Below are positions 1 to 8,550 of a DNA stretch of 64,000 nt, in pieces. Each line of letters opens with the position of its first letter. The first letter of the stretch is position 1. The notes below the pieces were generated by a model. It made no database searches, was not told the DNA's origin, and saw only the letters and a program-made list of their open reading frames with translations. Source of the stretch: Pseudomonas syringae (GTDB lineage: Bacteria; Pseudomonadota; Gammaproteobacteria; Pseudomonadales; Pseudomonadaceae); contig NZ_LGSI01000041.1 of the NCBI RefSeq assembly GCF_001698815.1, positions 1 to 64,000 of the forward strand, written 5' to 3'. A program made the position numbers and the translations under genes.

Positions 1-252
1 ACTCACCCGATAAGCATCCACAACATAAACCCGATGGCCCATTTCGTGGGCCAGTTCAACGGTGTCCAAGTGGTAGATACTGGTCGCCTCCAGGGCAATC
101 GAGCTTTGCGCTGGCAGCGTTTTGAGCCAGCGGCCTACAGCCAAGCGGTTGTTGTCGATGGCTTGAGTGGTTTTCAGGTCTTCGCGGTAAACGACTATTT
201 CGGCTTTGGCAACGTCAATGCCAATCACCGTTGGCGAGGTAAGGATTGCCAT
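1..252 (-). mobile_element. IS110-family transposase, N-terminal part (runs off the left edge)
   Basis: Reading the minus strand from the ATG at 252 gives 84 codons open to the window edge. The product begins MAILTSPTVIGIDVAKAEI, and further on has IALEATSIYH and VYVVDAYRVS. The early Asp in GIDVAK and the Glu in IALEAT are the first acidic residues of the DEDD (RuvC-like) catalytic domain of IS110-type recombinases. The C-terminal serine-containing domain lies outside the window, so whether the element is intact cannot be judged. Family assignment rests on motif recognition. Confidence 0.75.
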
Positions 253-431
253 GACGAATCCTCCGAGCTAGGGTTTAGGTACTTGTCGGGGTTCTACCGC
301 TGCGCTGGCTTGCCTCTATCGTCGGTTTTACCGATGAATTCCTTATCGGCGCTTTGGGTAGAAAGGGCGGGACGAGAAGTCTCCCACGGTCCGTACTGGC
401 TAGAGTCGGAATCAAGCTTTTAGTCCCGCCC
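253..431 (-). mobile_element. Non-coding end of the IS110-family element, upstream of its transposase
   Basis: About 180 bp upstream of the transposase ATG hold no convincing gene. They contain an inverted repeat, GGGCGGGAC (365-373) with GTCCCGCCC (423-431). IS110-group elements carry a structured guide (bridge) RNA in the non-coding end next to the recombinase start, so this stretch is where such an RNA would be expected. The exact element boundary is not determined. Confidence 0.4.
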
Positions 432-452
432 ACCCCTTCAAGTCTAAACATA

Positions 453-552
453 CAAGCAAGCTTGCTTGCGAAGGCATAGCTTCAGACCAGACTATGTCGA
501 ATGTGACGAAGGCTTCGCGAGCAAGGTGGATCGCCACCCCGGTCGCTCCCAC
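453..552. repeat. REP-like repeat pair
   Basis: Contains AGCAAGCTTGCTTGCGAAGG (455-474) and, in opposite orientation, CTTCGCGAGCAAGGTGGATC (513-532) followed by GGTCGCTCCCAC. These are degenerate halves of the Pseudomonas REP core (GGGAGC...GCTTGCTCGCGAA) arranged as an inverted pair. Confidence 0.6.
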
Positions 553-584
553 AACTGATTCTTTGCGACTAAATCCTGAACAAC

Positions 585-610
585 AAAAAACCCGCCGAAG
601 CGGGTTTTTT
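585..610. terminator. Bidirectional rho-independent terminator
   Basis: A perfect short stem, AAAAAACCCGC-CGAA-GCGGGTTTTTT, has an A tract before and a T tract after, so it can act on both strands. It lies between the IS end and the chemoreceptor gene, and may have belonged to a gene displaced by the insertion. From 611 to the chemoreceptor start at 955 I see only a possible promoter. Confidence 0.75.
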
Positions 611-808
611 GTATGACCATTCCAACATCCTGTCAGTAGCCGTCCTGGCAATGGTCGATCATCCCTGACCCCGTAGCGCTTCCTTCGCGGCGGTTGTTGG
701 AACCAATACTATGCCTGTGCTGTGGACAGCAATAGAGCGAACTTCCCGACTTCGTGTAAGCCTTTGGCTATACGTGGATTCGCCCTACAAAAATTTGTGA
801 ACTGTCTC

Positions 809-835
809 TCACGTTTGGCGGTCGCGGGCCGACAG
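809..835 (+). promoter_or_regulatory. Possible sigma-28 (FliA) promoter of the chemoreceptor gene
   Basis: TCACGTTT-N11-GCCGACAG matches the FliA consensus TAAAGTTT-N11-GCCGATAA at 6 of 8 positions in each box with exact spacing, 120 bp upstream of the start. Many chemoreceptor genes are FliA-dependent. The match is only moderate. Confidence 0.4.
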
Positions 836-954
836 TATGTAGAGGACGATCGGAATGGATGCTCTCTCACTATGTCTGTCTGGAATAGCCCTCGACGCAC
901 TGGCTTGGTTTAGGCGCAGATTGCTAAAACAATAAAAAGTACGGAGTAATAGTC

Positions 955-2586
955 ATGACTATGCGCAACTTATCGATCAGCCGCCGTCTCTGGCTGATTC
1001 TCATAGTGTCCGTATTGATGCTGTGCACGCTGACAGCGGCGATGCTCAGACAGGTTCATAACGATCTGTACGACGCCAAAGCCCAGAAAACCATGCACGT
1101 GGTGCAAACCGCCAGCGGCATTCTCGAGTACTACCACGGCCTGGAAACGGCCGGAACGCTCACCAAGGACCTGGCTCAGGAGCAGGCGCTCAACGCCATT
1201 CGCAGCCTGCGCTATAACCAGAACGACTATTTCTGGATCAACGACCTGCGCCCGGTAATGATCATGCATCCGGTCAGCGTCAAGCTGGTCGGCCAGGACT
1301 TGTCCGCAATCAAAGACCCGGACGGTTTCGCGGTCTTCAATGAAATGGTTGCGGTAGCCAAGTCCAAAGGCGCGGGGATGATCCAGTACCGCTGGCCAAA
1401 ACCGGGCGCCAGCGAACCGGTGCAAAAAATCTCCTATGTACAACTCTTCGCGCCATGGGGCTGGATTCTCGGTTCCGGCGTCTATGTCGACGACGTCTCG
1501 GCCGAGTTCCAGCAGCAAGTCTGGCGAGCGGTGCTGTTCAGCCTGGCGATTGTGCTGGTCATGGCATTGTTGGTCATCCTGATCGGCCGCAGCATCGTCC
1601 GGCCATTGCGCGAGTCGGTGCAGGCTATGGCCGACATTGCCAGTGGCGAAAGCGACCTGACGCGCACGTTGCAAACTCACGGCAATGACGAAATTACCCA
1701 ACTGGCGCGGCATTTCAACGCCTTCACCGCCAAGCTGCGCGGCGTTGTGAGCCAGTTGCAAACCTCCGCCAATGGCCTGGAACAGGCCTCCACTGACCTG
1801 GGCCACAACGCCGAACAGGCCCAGGCGCGCAGCCAGCAGCAATCGCAACAAATGGAGCTGGTGGCAACCGCCGTCAATGAAGTCACCTACGGCGTTCAGG
1901 ACGTGGCGAAGAATGCCGAACATGCCGCCAATGAAATGCGCGATGCCGAAGCCCAGGCCCATCAGGGTCAGGTCAATATCGACAGCAGCCTGCGCCAGAT
2001 CGATCACCTGTCCGGCACCATCAATCAGGCCGTGGAAGTGATCCGCACCCTGGCGGCGGAAAGTACGCAGATCGGCAGCGTCCTGGAAGTCATCAGCTCG
2101 ATTGCCGAGCAGACCAATCTGCTCGCCCTCAACGCCGCCATCGAAGCGGCTCGCGCCGGAGAGCAAGGCCGGGGCTTTGCCGTGGTTGCCGATGAAGTGC
2201 GCTTGTTGGCGCAGCGCACGCAGAAATCCACAGCGGAGATCCAGGCGATGATCGAGCGCCTGCAAACCCACTCCAACGCAGCGGTCAAAGTCATCGCCGA
2301 CAGCAGCCGTTCGTCCCAGCTAACCATCGAGCAGGCCAATCAGGCGGGCCAGAGCCTGACCTCCATCAGCCAGGCGCTGCGCAACCTCAACAGCCTGAAC
2401 GCATCGATTGCCAGCGCGACCCTGCAACAATCGCACGTTGTCGAGGACATCAATCAGAACGTCACCCAGGCCGCACAACTGTCGCAAACCACTGCCATCG
2501 CCGCCGAGCAATCCAGCAGCGCCAGCCTGCATCTGCGCAACCTGAGCGAGCAACTCAACGGCCTGCTCAAGCAATTCCGCGTCTGA
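955..2586 (+). CDS. Methyl-accepting chemotaxis protein with a single-Cache sensor domain
   Basis: The 543-residue product has classic chemoreceptor order. A first membrane helix spans about residues 11-31. A periplasmic single-Cache (sCache_2-like) domain follows to about 185, with the motif [11 protein letters not shown] and the closing [13 protein letters not shown] second helix lies at about 190-212, then a HAMP segment ([17 protein letters not shown]). The cytoplasmic signalling hairpin has the conserved tip [20 protein letters not shown]. Such domains usually bind small carboxylic acids, but no ligand can be named. No C-terminal CheR-tether pentapeptide is seen. The ATG at 955 has a GGAG about 10 bases upstream; ATG 961 is an alternative. 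It lies outside the main motility locus but would signal through the CheA/CheW encoded at 17.6-25.1 kb or a paralogous pathway. Confidence 0.93.
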   Translation: MTMRNLSISRRLWLILIVSVLMLCTLTAAMLRQVHNDLYDAKAQKTMHVVQTASGILEYYHGLETAGTLTKDLAQEQALNAIRSLRYNQNDYFWINDLRPVMIMHPVSVKLVGQDLSAIKDPDGFAVFNEMVAVAKSKGAGMIQYRWPKPGASEPVQKISYVQLFAPWGWILGSGVYVDDVSAEFQQQVWRAVLFSLAIVLVMALLVILIGRSIVRPLRESVQAMADIASGESDLTRTLQTHGNDEITQLARHFNAFTAKLRGVVSQLQTSANGLEQASTDLGHNAEQAQARSQQQSQQMELVATAVNEVTYGVQDVAKNAEHAANEMRDAEAQAHQGQVNIDSSLRQIDHLSGTINQAVEVIRTLAAESTQIGSVLEVISSIAEQTNLLALNAAIEAARAGEQGRGFAVVADEVRLLAQRTQKSTAEIQAMIERLQTHSNAAVKVIADSSRSSQLTIEQANQAGQSLTSISQALRNLNSLNASIASATLQQSHVVEDINQNVTQAAQLSQTTAIAAEQSSSASLHLRNLSEQLNGLLKQFRV

Positions 2587-2594
2587 ATACATCA

Positions 2595-2621
2595 GGGCCG
2601 GGAGAACCACTTCCCGGCCTT
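2595..2621 (+). terminator. Terminator hairpin after the chemoreceptor gene
   Basis: The stem GGGCCGGGA / TCCCGGCCT starts 9 bases after the chemoreceptor stop codon. The following sequence is only moderately T-rich, so termination strength is uncertain. Confidence 0.6.
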
Positions 2622-2745
2622 GTCCTCACTTGTCACCGTGCTACCCGATCGTCGGTCAATCAAACTGGTCTGACAGGCCCGACTACGCTTGCGTTGCCTG
2701 ACGTATTGCTCATAGGCTCACCCGACTTTTGCTTCGGAAGACACC

Positions 2746-3579
2746 ATGGACAGCAACATCAGTCGGCGCGAACAGCTACGCATCATTATTTTCCAGACCG
2801 ACACGCCGGCGGGTCGACGCTTCGACAAGACGCTGCTGGTGGTGATCCTGTGCAGCCTGATCGTGGTGATCCTCGACAGTATTCCGGCGATCCACGCCAA
2901 CTACGCGGACCTGTTGGCATATATCGAGTGGGGCTTCACCGCGGTATTTCTCGGCGAGTACATTCTGCGCCTGTATTGCTCGCCGCGACCGTTGCAGTAC
3001 GCATTCAGCTTCTATGGGCTGGTCGACCTGCTGGCTATCGTGCCCGGCATCCTCGCGATTTATTACAGCGATGCGCAATACCTGTTGATCATCCGGATCG
3101 TGCGGATGCTGCGTATTTTCCGGGTACTCAAGCTCAGCCCCTATCTGAAGCAGGCCAACTATCTGCTGGCGGCGCTGCGCGGCAGCAAACAGAAAATCAT
3201 CGTGTTTCTGGTCAGCGTTTCGACGCTGGTCATTGTCTTTGGCACGCTGATGTATGTGATCGAAGGGCCGGAACATGGCTTCACCAGTATCCCCACCGGG
3301 ATTTATTGGGCCATCGTGACCCTGACCACCGTCGGCTTCGGCGACATCGTGCCCAAGACGCCGCTGGGGCAGATATTGTCTTCACTGGTGATGATTACCG
3401 GTTATTCGATCATTGCCGTACCCACCGGGATCTTCACCGCCGAGCTGGCCAACGCCATGCGCGGCGAACAGCTGCAGCACGATTGCCCGGTATGCGCCAA
3501 GAAAACCCATGAGCACGGGGCGGCGTTCTGTTCGCGTTGCGGCAATCAGTTGTTTCCGCGCGCCAGCGAAAAGGCATAA
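2746..3579 (+). CDS. Voltage-gated-type potassium channel / ion transporter with C-terminal zinc ribbon
   Basis: The 277-residue inner-membrane protein has the six-helix layout of Kv-like channels. An arginine-rich S4-like segment, RIVRMLRIFRVLKL, lies at 117-130. The pore loop holds the K+ selectivity filter TVGFGD at 195-200, followed by a last membrane helix. The tail has two Cys pairs, C247/C250 and C262/C265, spaced as a small zinc ribbon. The filter strongly supports potassium conduction; voltage dependence is inferred from the S4 charges. It stands alone between the chemoreceptor and the sulfate-binding gene, so context gives no pathway. The ATG at 2746 was chosen because the membrane domain starts soon after it; a longer overlapping reading in another frame is a shadow. 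Confidence 0.9.
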   Translation: MDSNISRREQLRIIIFQTDTPAGRRFDKTLLVVILCSLIVVILDSIPAIHANYADLLAYIEWGFTAVFLGEYILRLYCSPRPLQYAFSFYGLVDLLAIVPGILAIYYSDAQYLLIIRIVRMLRIFRVLKLSPYLKQANYLLAALRGSKQKIIVFLVSVSTLVIVFGTLMYVIEGPEHGFTSIPTGIYWAIVTLTTVGFGDIVPKTPLGQILSSLVMITGYSIIAVPTGIFTAELANAMRGEQLQHDCPVCAKKTHEHGAAFCSRCGNQLFPRASEKA

Positions 3580-3683
3580 CCCAATAATTTTTTAATCTAT
3601 AAAGGCCTAAGGCTGTCCAGTTATAGTCGCGGGCAATAAGCCATCAACTTTATAAGAAACATCATCTACAAAAGGAATGTGCA

Positions 3684-4682
3684 GTGAACAAACTTTTCGC
3701 CGCCTCGTTACTGGCAGCAGGCTTGGCTCTGAGCAGCGCCGCTCAGGCCGCCCCGACGCTGTTGAACGTGTCGTATGACGTCATGCGTGACTTCTACAAG
3801 GATTACAACGCCGCGTTCCAGAAGCACTGGAAAGCCGATCATCAGGAAGATATCGCGGTACAGATGTCGTTCGGTGGTTCGAGCAAGCAAGCGCGCTCGG
3901 TGATCGACGGCCTGCCCGCCGACGTGATCACCATGAACATGGCCACCGACATCAATGCCTTGGCCGACAATGGCAAGCTGGTGCCGGACAACTGGGTCAC
4001 CCGCCTGCCGAACAACAGCGCGCCGTTCACCTCCGCGACCGTGTTCATCGTGCGCAAGGGCAACCCCAAAGCCTTGAAAGACTGGCCTGACCTGATCAAG
4101 AGCGGCGTTGAAGTGATCGTGCCCAACCCGAAAACCTCGGGTAATGGCCGCTATACGTACCTGTCGGCCTGGGGTTACACCTTGAAGAATGGCGGCGATG
4201 AAGCAGCGGCGAAAAAATTCGTCGGCCAACTGTTCAGCCATGTGCCGGTGCTGGATACCGGCGGCCGTGGCGCGACCACGACCTTCATGACCAACCAGAT
4301 CGGCGACGTGCTGATCACCTTTGAAAACGAAGCGGAAATGATCGCCCGGGAATTTGGTCGCGACCAGTTCGAGGTAATTTACCCAAGCGTCTCTGCAGAA
4401 GCCGAGCCGCCAGTGAGTGTGGTCGACAAAGTCGTCGACAAGAAAGGCACTCGCGCCGCCGCCGAGGAATACCTGAAATACCTGTGGTCGCCTGAAGGTC
4501 AGGAAATCGCCGCCGCCAACTACCTGCGTCCGCGCGACCCGGCGGTGCTGGCCAAATACACCGATCGGTTCCCGAAAGTCGACTTCCTGTCGGTTGAGAA
4601 AACCTTCGGCGACTGGCGCACCGTGCAGAAGACCCACTTCAACGATGGCGGCGTGTTCGATCAGATTTACCCGGCGAAGTAA
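3684..4682 (+). CDS. sbp: Periplasmic sulfate-binding protein of an ABC transporter
   Basis: The 332-residue product has a clean signal peptide ending in AQA at about residue 22. The mature start, APTLLNVSYDVMRDFY, and internal motifs FGGSSKQARSVIDGL and NPKTSGNGRYTYL are typical of the Sbp/CysP family, which delivers sulfate (or thiosulfate) to a CysTWA permease. No permease genes are adjacent; pseudomonads often encode sbp at a distance from cysTWA. Length fits the family. AAGGA lies 6 bases before the ATG. Regulation by CysB and sulfur limitation is usual for the family; I did not identify a specific operator in the 104-bp upstream region. Confidence 0.92.
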   Translation: MNKLFAASLLAAGLALSSAAQAAPTLLNVSYDVMRDFYKDYNAAFQKHWKADHQEDIAVQMSFGGSSKQARSVIDGLPADVITMNMATDINALADNGKLVPDNWVTRLPNNSAPFTSATVFIVRKGNPKALKDWPDLIKSGVEVIVPNPKTSGNGRYTYLSAWGYTLKNGGDEAAAKKFVGQLFSHVPVLDTGGRGATTTFMTNQIGDVLITFENEAEMIAREFGRDQFEVIYPSVSAEAEPPVSVVDKVVDKKGTRAAAEEYLKYLWSPEGQEIAAANYLRPRDPAVLAKYTDRFPKVDFLSVEKTFGDWRTVQKTHFNDGGVFDQIYPAK

Positions 4683-4699
4683 CTCAATCGCGCTGTAGC

Positions 4700-4768
4700 A
4701 GCCAAGGGTTCGCGAGACGAAGGTCCGGATGAGTCAGGACTGAACCCCGCGAACCGTTGGCTCCTAAA
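4700..4768. repeat. REP-type inverted repeat downstream of sbp
   Basis: GCCAAGGGTTCGCG pairs with CGCGAACCGTTGGC across an intervening inner segment, forming a long imperfect hairpin 20 bp after the sbp stop. It may serve as transcript terminator or stabiliser. Confidence 0.55.
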
Positions 4769-4836
4769 GGTTACCAATCTTTACATATCGAGTTACAAGT
4801 TCCCCCCTCTCCCGCTCATGCCTGCGCCAAGCACTA

Positions 4837-4863
4837 TAAAGATTTCCTACGCGTCGTCGATAA
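4837..4863 (+). promoter_or_regulatory. Sigma-28 (FliA) promoter upstream of the unknown 252-residue gene
   Basis: TAAAGATT-N11-GTCGATAA matches the FliA consensus TAAAGTTT-N11-GCCGATAA at 7 of 8 bases in both boxes with exact spacing. The predicted transcript starts about 7 bases downstream and about 27 bases before the ATG at 4897. Confidence 0.75.
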
Positions 4864-4896
4864 ACTTCCTACACCAAACGCACATGGAGTGACGAC

Positions 4897-5655
4897 ATGG
4901 AAATCTCTTTGACTGCCGGCTCGACCCTGGCATCGACAATGCGACTCAACCAATCCAGCCAGACCCTGACCGCGCAACCCATCAGCGAAGATCAGAAGGC
5001 GGCGTTCAGCAACGCCACACCGGCGGCGATTTACCATCCCAGTGAAGCAGCTCAGGCACTAAGTCAGACAGTGTCGACTCAGCCCATGGTGGCCGTAAAC
5101 ACCTATGGTCGCCCTCAGTCTGCCGATTTCCCGGCGATGGCCAAGCTGCAGCAAGGTGCTTTTTATGGTTTGAAGTCCGCGTTCGAGGAGTTCAACTCCG
5201 CTCTTGCGTCCGCCTTCCCGGACCTCGCCGACAAGAAATTCGGCTTCACCATCGAGGCTGATGGCAAACTCAAGGCGCTCAACAGCGCGGGCGAGCTCAG
5301 CGCTACCGATATGGATCAACTGGATAAGCTGTTGAACGCCTCCAGCTCGCTGAAAAGCGCGGCCGGCACCTACCGAGATGCTTCCATAGATCTGGTGGCG
5401 GCCGACGGAACCTGGGGCGGTTCTTATCTGGGCGATTACCAGCTGGACAAGGACAACTTCGCCAGCACCATTGATCTGGGGGCGTTGTTCATCCCCAAAG
5501 GCAACACTCCTAATCCTGAAGCCATCGCGGGTTGGTTTTCGCACCAGCTATGGAGCAAGGGTGAACTCGCTACGCCGGAATCGCATGCAGCCATCCTGGC
5601 CTCACGTGACGCCGCACGCCAAGCGCAGGAAGCGGCTGAGACTGCTAAAGCCTGA
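4897..5655 (+). CDS. Unrecognised protein, probable member of the flagellar (FliA) regulon
   Basis: I do not recognise this 252-residue protein. It has no signal peptide and no membrane helix. The first 75 residues are rich in Ser, Thr, Ala and Gln and look flexible. A central part (about 85-150) is predicted helical, with FYGLKSAFEEFNSALASAF and LSATDMDQLDKLLNASSSL. A glycine/aspartate segment follows (DGTWGGSYLGDYQLDKDNF), and the Ala/Glu-rich tail (residues about 230-252) may form a helix. GAGTGA precedes the ATG by about 9 bases. The sigma-28 promoter 34 bp upstream suggests expression with flagellin and chemotaxis genes, so a role in motility, or export through the flagellar apparatus given the flexible N-terminus, is possible but unproven. 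Confidence 0.7.
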   Translation: MEISLTAGSTLASTMRLNQSSQTLTAQPISEDQKAAFSNATPAAIYHPSEAAQALSQTVSTQPMVAVNTYGRPQSADFPAMAKLQQGAFYGLKSAFEEFNSALASAFPDLADKKFGFTIEADGKLKALNSAGELSATDMDQLDKLLNASSSLKSAAGTYRDASIDLVAADGTWGGSYLGDYQLDKDNFASTIDLGALFIPKGNTPNPEAIAGWFSHQLWSKGELATPESHAAILASRDAARQAQEAAETAKA

Positions 5656-5669
5656 GACCTTCCGGTATT

Positions 5670-5812
5670 GCTGTAGGAGCCAACTTGTTGGCGAGACATT
5701 GTCCCTGCGGACGCAGGAATATTGTCTCGCTAACAAGGTGGAGTCAGTTTCCTGCCACGGGCAGTTGTCCGTGGTTGACCCGTGTAGGAGCGAATTTATT
5801 CGCGAGGCGGGT
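5670..5812. repeat. Cluster of REP-like elements
   Basis: CTGTAGGAGCCAACTTGTTG (from 5671) is followed by an inverted partner CTCGCTAACAAGGTGGAGTC (from 5726) and a third element GTGTAGGAGCGAATTTATTC (from 5781). These are Pseudomonas REP cores of different subfamilies in the gap between converging genes. Confidence 0.7.
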
Positions 5813-5836
5813 ATGACCGGTACATAGACGCTTGAA

Positions 5837-6163
5837 CTACAAACCCATTGCAGCCAGCGCAACTTCAGTTTTGTAGCCCAGGATCGTAGTTCTTGCACAA
5901 CTCAAATAAACCTGTGAGTTATCCCGCAAGATACCCAAAATCTTCTTCAGATATCCCTGAGCCAGCTGGGAGTATTGATTTCCGAATGTCATGGGTGTTG
6001 GAACCAGATGCATGGCGGCAGTGCAGTTTTGTATCTCACCGACCATCTTCAATACCACACGCAACACACCATCATTCATGCTCCAACTATTCGCTTGCGG
6101 TCCATACCACTTTACCAAGACCTCTCGTAACACCTCTTTGTCTCTATGATCCATCTCTGCCAT
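5837..6163 (-). CDS. Hypothetical protein, second gene of an accessory pair
   Basis: I do not recognise this 108-residue protein, which lacks a signal peptide or membrane helix and looks mostly helical (for example NQYSQLAQGYLKKILGILRD). Its ATG follows directly after the TAG of the upstream gene, and a strong Shine-Dalgarno GGAGG is formed by the last codons of that gene, so the two are translationally linked. Base composition is more A+T-rich than the surrounding core genes, suggesting horizontal acquisition. The pairing of an exported protein with a small cytoplasmic protein is described but not interpreted. Confidence 0.65.
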   Translation of the reverse strand: MAEMDHRDKEVLREVLVKWYGPQANSWSMNDGVLRVVLKMVGEIQNCTAAMHLVPTPMTFGNQYSQLAQGYLKKILGILRDNSQVYLSCARTTILGYKTEVALAAMGL

Positions 6164-6739
6164 CTACAACCTCCGTTTGATACTACCGACAATCTTCAAT
6201 GCGACCGCTCTGCTCCCGCGCGCAGTAATGAGTTCGACGTTATCGCCATCCATAAGAACTATTTTATGAAAACCGGCACTATCAACTGCACCGTGAAAGA
6301 TGATCTGAATTTCGTCGCGCTGAAAGAAGACAACATCAGACTTGCAGTCAAGCTTCAGCAGGCTGCGCTGCAAGCTCAACTCTTGGGGATCAATGCCATT
6401 TTCTCTAACCGCAGACATGCCGTAAATCAAACGATAAAAATCAGCAACACTGGTTAGATCTTTAGCCAACCTTGGCAACGAATCAGCCATCTGGGCGGGA
6501 TTCAGATGCTGCACCCCGATGTAGCCGTTATCAGGATAAGCCGCAATAAAGCCCTCTGCGCTTAAAAGGGCGACCGGCACTCCCGGAAGATCGAGCTGAT
6601 AGCTGGAAAAATAGACAGGGAGGAAAGCTCCCGGGTGGTAGGTTAAAGATATGGTTTCGGGTGAGGAATATTCACAAACACTGGCAAATGAACTTGCGGA
6701 GCAACACAAAGCGAGAACAGCGCCTATCAGATATTTCAT
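6164..6739 (-). CDS. Hypothetical exported protein, first gene of an accessory pair
   Basis: Starting at the ATG at 6739 gives 191 residues beginning with a typical signal peptide (MKYLIGAVLALCCSASSFAS). An ideal ribosome site AAGGA lies 7 bases upstream, which argues against the longer reading from 6760. The mature protein is periplasmic or secreted and has two Cys residues that could pair. I recognise no domain. It forms a two-gene unit with the 108-residue protein. The A+T-rich upstream region (6740-6880) probably holds its promoter but no clear boxes were assigned. Confidence 0.7.
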   Translation of the reverse strand: MKYLIGAVLALCCSASSFASVCEYSSPETISLTYHPGAFLPVYFSSYQLDLPGVPVALLSAEGFIAAYPDNGYIGVQHLNPAQMADSLPRLAKDLTSVADFYRLIYGMSAVRENGIDPQELSLQRSLLKLDCKSDVVFFQRDEIQIIFHGAVDSAGFHKIVLMDGDNVELITARGSRAVALKIVGSIKRRL

Positions 6740-6883
6740 TATTGATTCCTTTCTAACCATCGCAACACATCAAGGCGGTGATAAAACAGAAGGAATTTTT
6801 CTACATCTGCGGTGTTATGTATATAGAAAAAAAGTAGGAAGTGGCTGAATACTGTGTAGGTAATTTTTAATCCAGCGCCTACA

Positions 6884-6909
6884 AAAACGGCGCCCTAAGG
6901 CGCCGTTGT
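6884..6909 (-). terminator. Terminator of the ccm-lipoprotein operon
   Basis: The perfect stem AACGGCGCC-CTAA-GGCGCCGTT is followed on the minus strand by a T tract (TTTTTG). It lies 30 bp beyond the lipoprotein stop. A short (GTT)n run sits beside it at 6905-6921. Confidence 0.85.
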
Positions 6910-6937
6910 TGTTGTTGTTGGTTTATACCTTACCCAC

Positions 6938-7333
6938 TCAATTCCCGAACTGACGACTCAAACCCGCTGGCACACCGCTGGAGTCGGTTTCCTGCCAAGG
7001 GCCGTTCGGCGTGGTTGACCAGCTCCAGCCGCTGTTCCAGCGATAGTAAGTGCGCTGACGGTAGAAGGTGTTCGGCTGGTCATCCAGTACGTGGACGCCC
7101 AGCCTTGCATCCCAGTGACTGTTGCCACCCGGTGGCGGCGCGAAGTTGGCCGAGGTCTTCGGGCCTGCCGCAGGCGCCTTGGGCGTTTGCGGAGCGCTTG
7201 GCTTACTCGGCGCCGATGGCTTACCGGGCAGACTCTGAATCGGCTCCTGACTGCGTGGACCGGTGGGCTGGACCGCACAGGCACTCAGGCCAAGGACCAT
7301 ACCCAACAAGGTGATGCGTGCTGCGCGGTACAT
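6938..7333 (-). CDS. Small outer-membrane-type lipoprotein downstream of ccmI
   Basis: The product of 131 residues from the ATG at 7333 has a lipoprotein signal with lipobox LSAC and Cys19 as the acylated residue. Residue +2 is Ala, so sorting to the outer membrane is expected. A Pro/Ser/Lys-rich linker follows to about 60. A compact aromatic domain ends the protein (FYRQRTYYRWNSGWSWS, then GPWQETDSSGVP). The ATG is 11 bp after the ccmI stop, so it is probably the last gene of the ccm operon. No function is known to me. A longer reading from 7423 would overlap ccmI by about 80 bp and hide the signal peptide. Confidence 0.75.
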   Translation of the reverse strand: MYRAARITLLGMVLGLSACAVQPTGPRSQEPIQSLPGKPSAPSKPSAPQTPKAPAAGPKTSANFAPPPGGNSHWDARLGVHVLDDQPNTFYRQRTYYRWNSGWSWSTTPNGPWQETDSSGVPAGLSRQFGN

Positions 7334-7344
7334 AAGCGGATTCT

Positions 7345-8550
7345 CTACTGATCTGGACTGTCGATGGTGAGCGTCTGCAACGCTGTAACGCTGCTGGCCA
7401 GCGGCTTGCTGCGGCCGATCCACTCGCCGGTGGTCGGCTGGCCTGCACGGGATACTCGCGCCACCAGTTGGACTTCAGGGAAGTTCGACAGTTTCAGTTG
7501 CGGCATCATCGCGTCGGCGTCTGCCAGTTCGACTTCTGCAGGCAAGTCCGCGACGGTCACGCGCTTGACCGCAAGAGGTGCCGGCGGGCCTTTGATCGCG
7601 CGGGCGAAGATGAACACGCTATCGCCCGGCGCCACCTTGGCTTTCAGCTCCGGCGCCAGATCAACCCGGACTTTGATGCGTGCCGTCTGGCTCGCTGCAA
7701 CCACAGGCGCCTGGACAACGCCGCCGCTGGCCGTCAGTTTCTCACTGGCCCGGGCGATACCACCTTCCAGCGCCGAACGTGATGGATCCTGCGGCGGGAG
7801 GACCGCCAACAGACGCTTCCAGTAATCCACCGATTGCTGATAACGCTCGGTCTCGAAAGCGGCGATGCCCAACAGACCGAGGCTGGTGACCTCCTTCGGA
7901 TCGGCCTTTAAGGCCTCGTCGGTCAGCGCCTGGACCTGCGGGGTGAATTTCTTGCCACCGGCGAAGTACAACGCCTGCGCCCATTGCCCGAGCAGTTCCG
8001 GTGGCCGGCCGGCCAGGGCCGCGGCACGTTCGAACATCGCCGCAGCGTCTGCCGGACGATCCTGAGCCATGTAGGTGCGCGCCAGAAAGTAAATCCCCTC
8101 GGCCGAATCCGGCTGGGCCTTCACTGCCCGCTCCAGGCGACTGGTCATCTCCTGAATGGAGCCCGGCGGCTGCGCGAATTCACGAGTCAGCTCGACCTTG
8201 TCACTGGCGCCGAAATGCAGATACAACGCCAGACCCAGAACCGGCACCAACACCGCCGCCAGCAATGGCAGCGGCTTGCCCAGGCGCGAGGTGCGCAGCG
8301 GCTCGACGCCTTCGGTGTCAGCCAGCAACTCTCGGGCAGCTTCGGCGCGGCCATTGTCCATCTGCACCGCAGACAACACGCCCTCCGCTTGCTGACCTTG
8401 CAGTTCGGCCACACGCTCCTGATACAGGGCGACATTGAGCGCGGTGCGGTCTTCTTCGCTTTGCGCACGACGGCCACGCAGGACGGGGATCAGCAGGAAA
8501 CTCAGGGCCACCAGCAACAGCAGGCCAGCAGCTAGCCAGAAATCAATCAT
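7345..8550 (-). CDS. ccmI: Cytochrome c maturation protein CcmI
   Basis: The 401-residue protein has two membrane helices: one at the N-terminus ([20 protein letters not shown]) and a second near 95-115 ([17 protein letters not shown]). A periplasmic TPR-type region (about 150-265) follows, then a C-terminal beta-rich domain. CcmI holds apocytochrome c and presents it to the CcmF/CcmH haem ligation complex. Its start overlaps the ccmH stop by 4 bp (ATGA), showing translational coupling. Length agrees with the long CcmI form of pseudomonads. Confidence 0.93.
   Translation of the reverse strand: MIDFWLAAGLLLLVALSFLLIPVLRGRRAQSEEDRTALNVALYQERVAELQGQQAEGVLSAVQMDNGRAEAARELLADTEGVEPLRTSRLGKPLPLLAAVLVPVLGLALYLHFGASDKVELTREFAQPPGSIQEMTSRLERAVKAQPDSAEGIYFLARTYMAQDRPADAAAMFERAAALAGRPPELLGQWAQALYFAGGKKFTPQVQALTDEALKADPKEVTSLGLLGIAAFETERYQQSVDYWKRLLAVLPPQDPSRSALEGGIARASEKLTASGGVVQAPVVAASQTARIKVRVDLAPELKAKVAPGDSVFIFARAIKGPPAPLAVKRVTVADLPAEVELADADAMMPQLKLSNFPEVQLVARVSRAGQPTTGEWIGRSKPLASSVTALQTLTIDSPDQ

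Noticed and set aside
970..2271. Long open frame antisense to the chemoreceptor gene
   Set aside because: It is a shadow of G+C-rich codon use, rich in His, Arg, Gln and Asp without any domain. The same applies to the antisense frames at 10030-11883, 20070-21500, 21593-23599 and 45860-47842.
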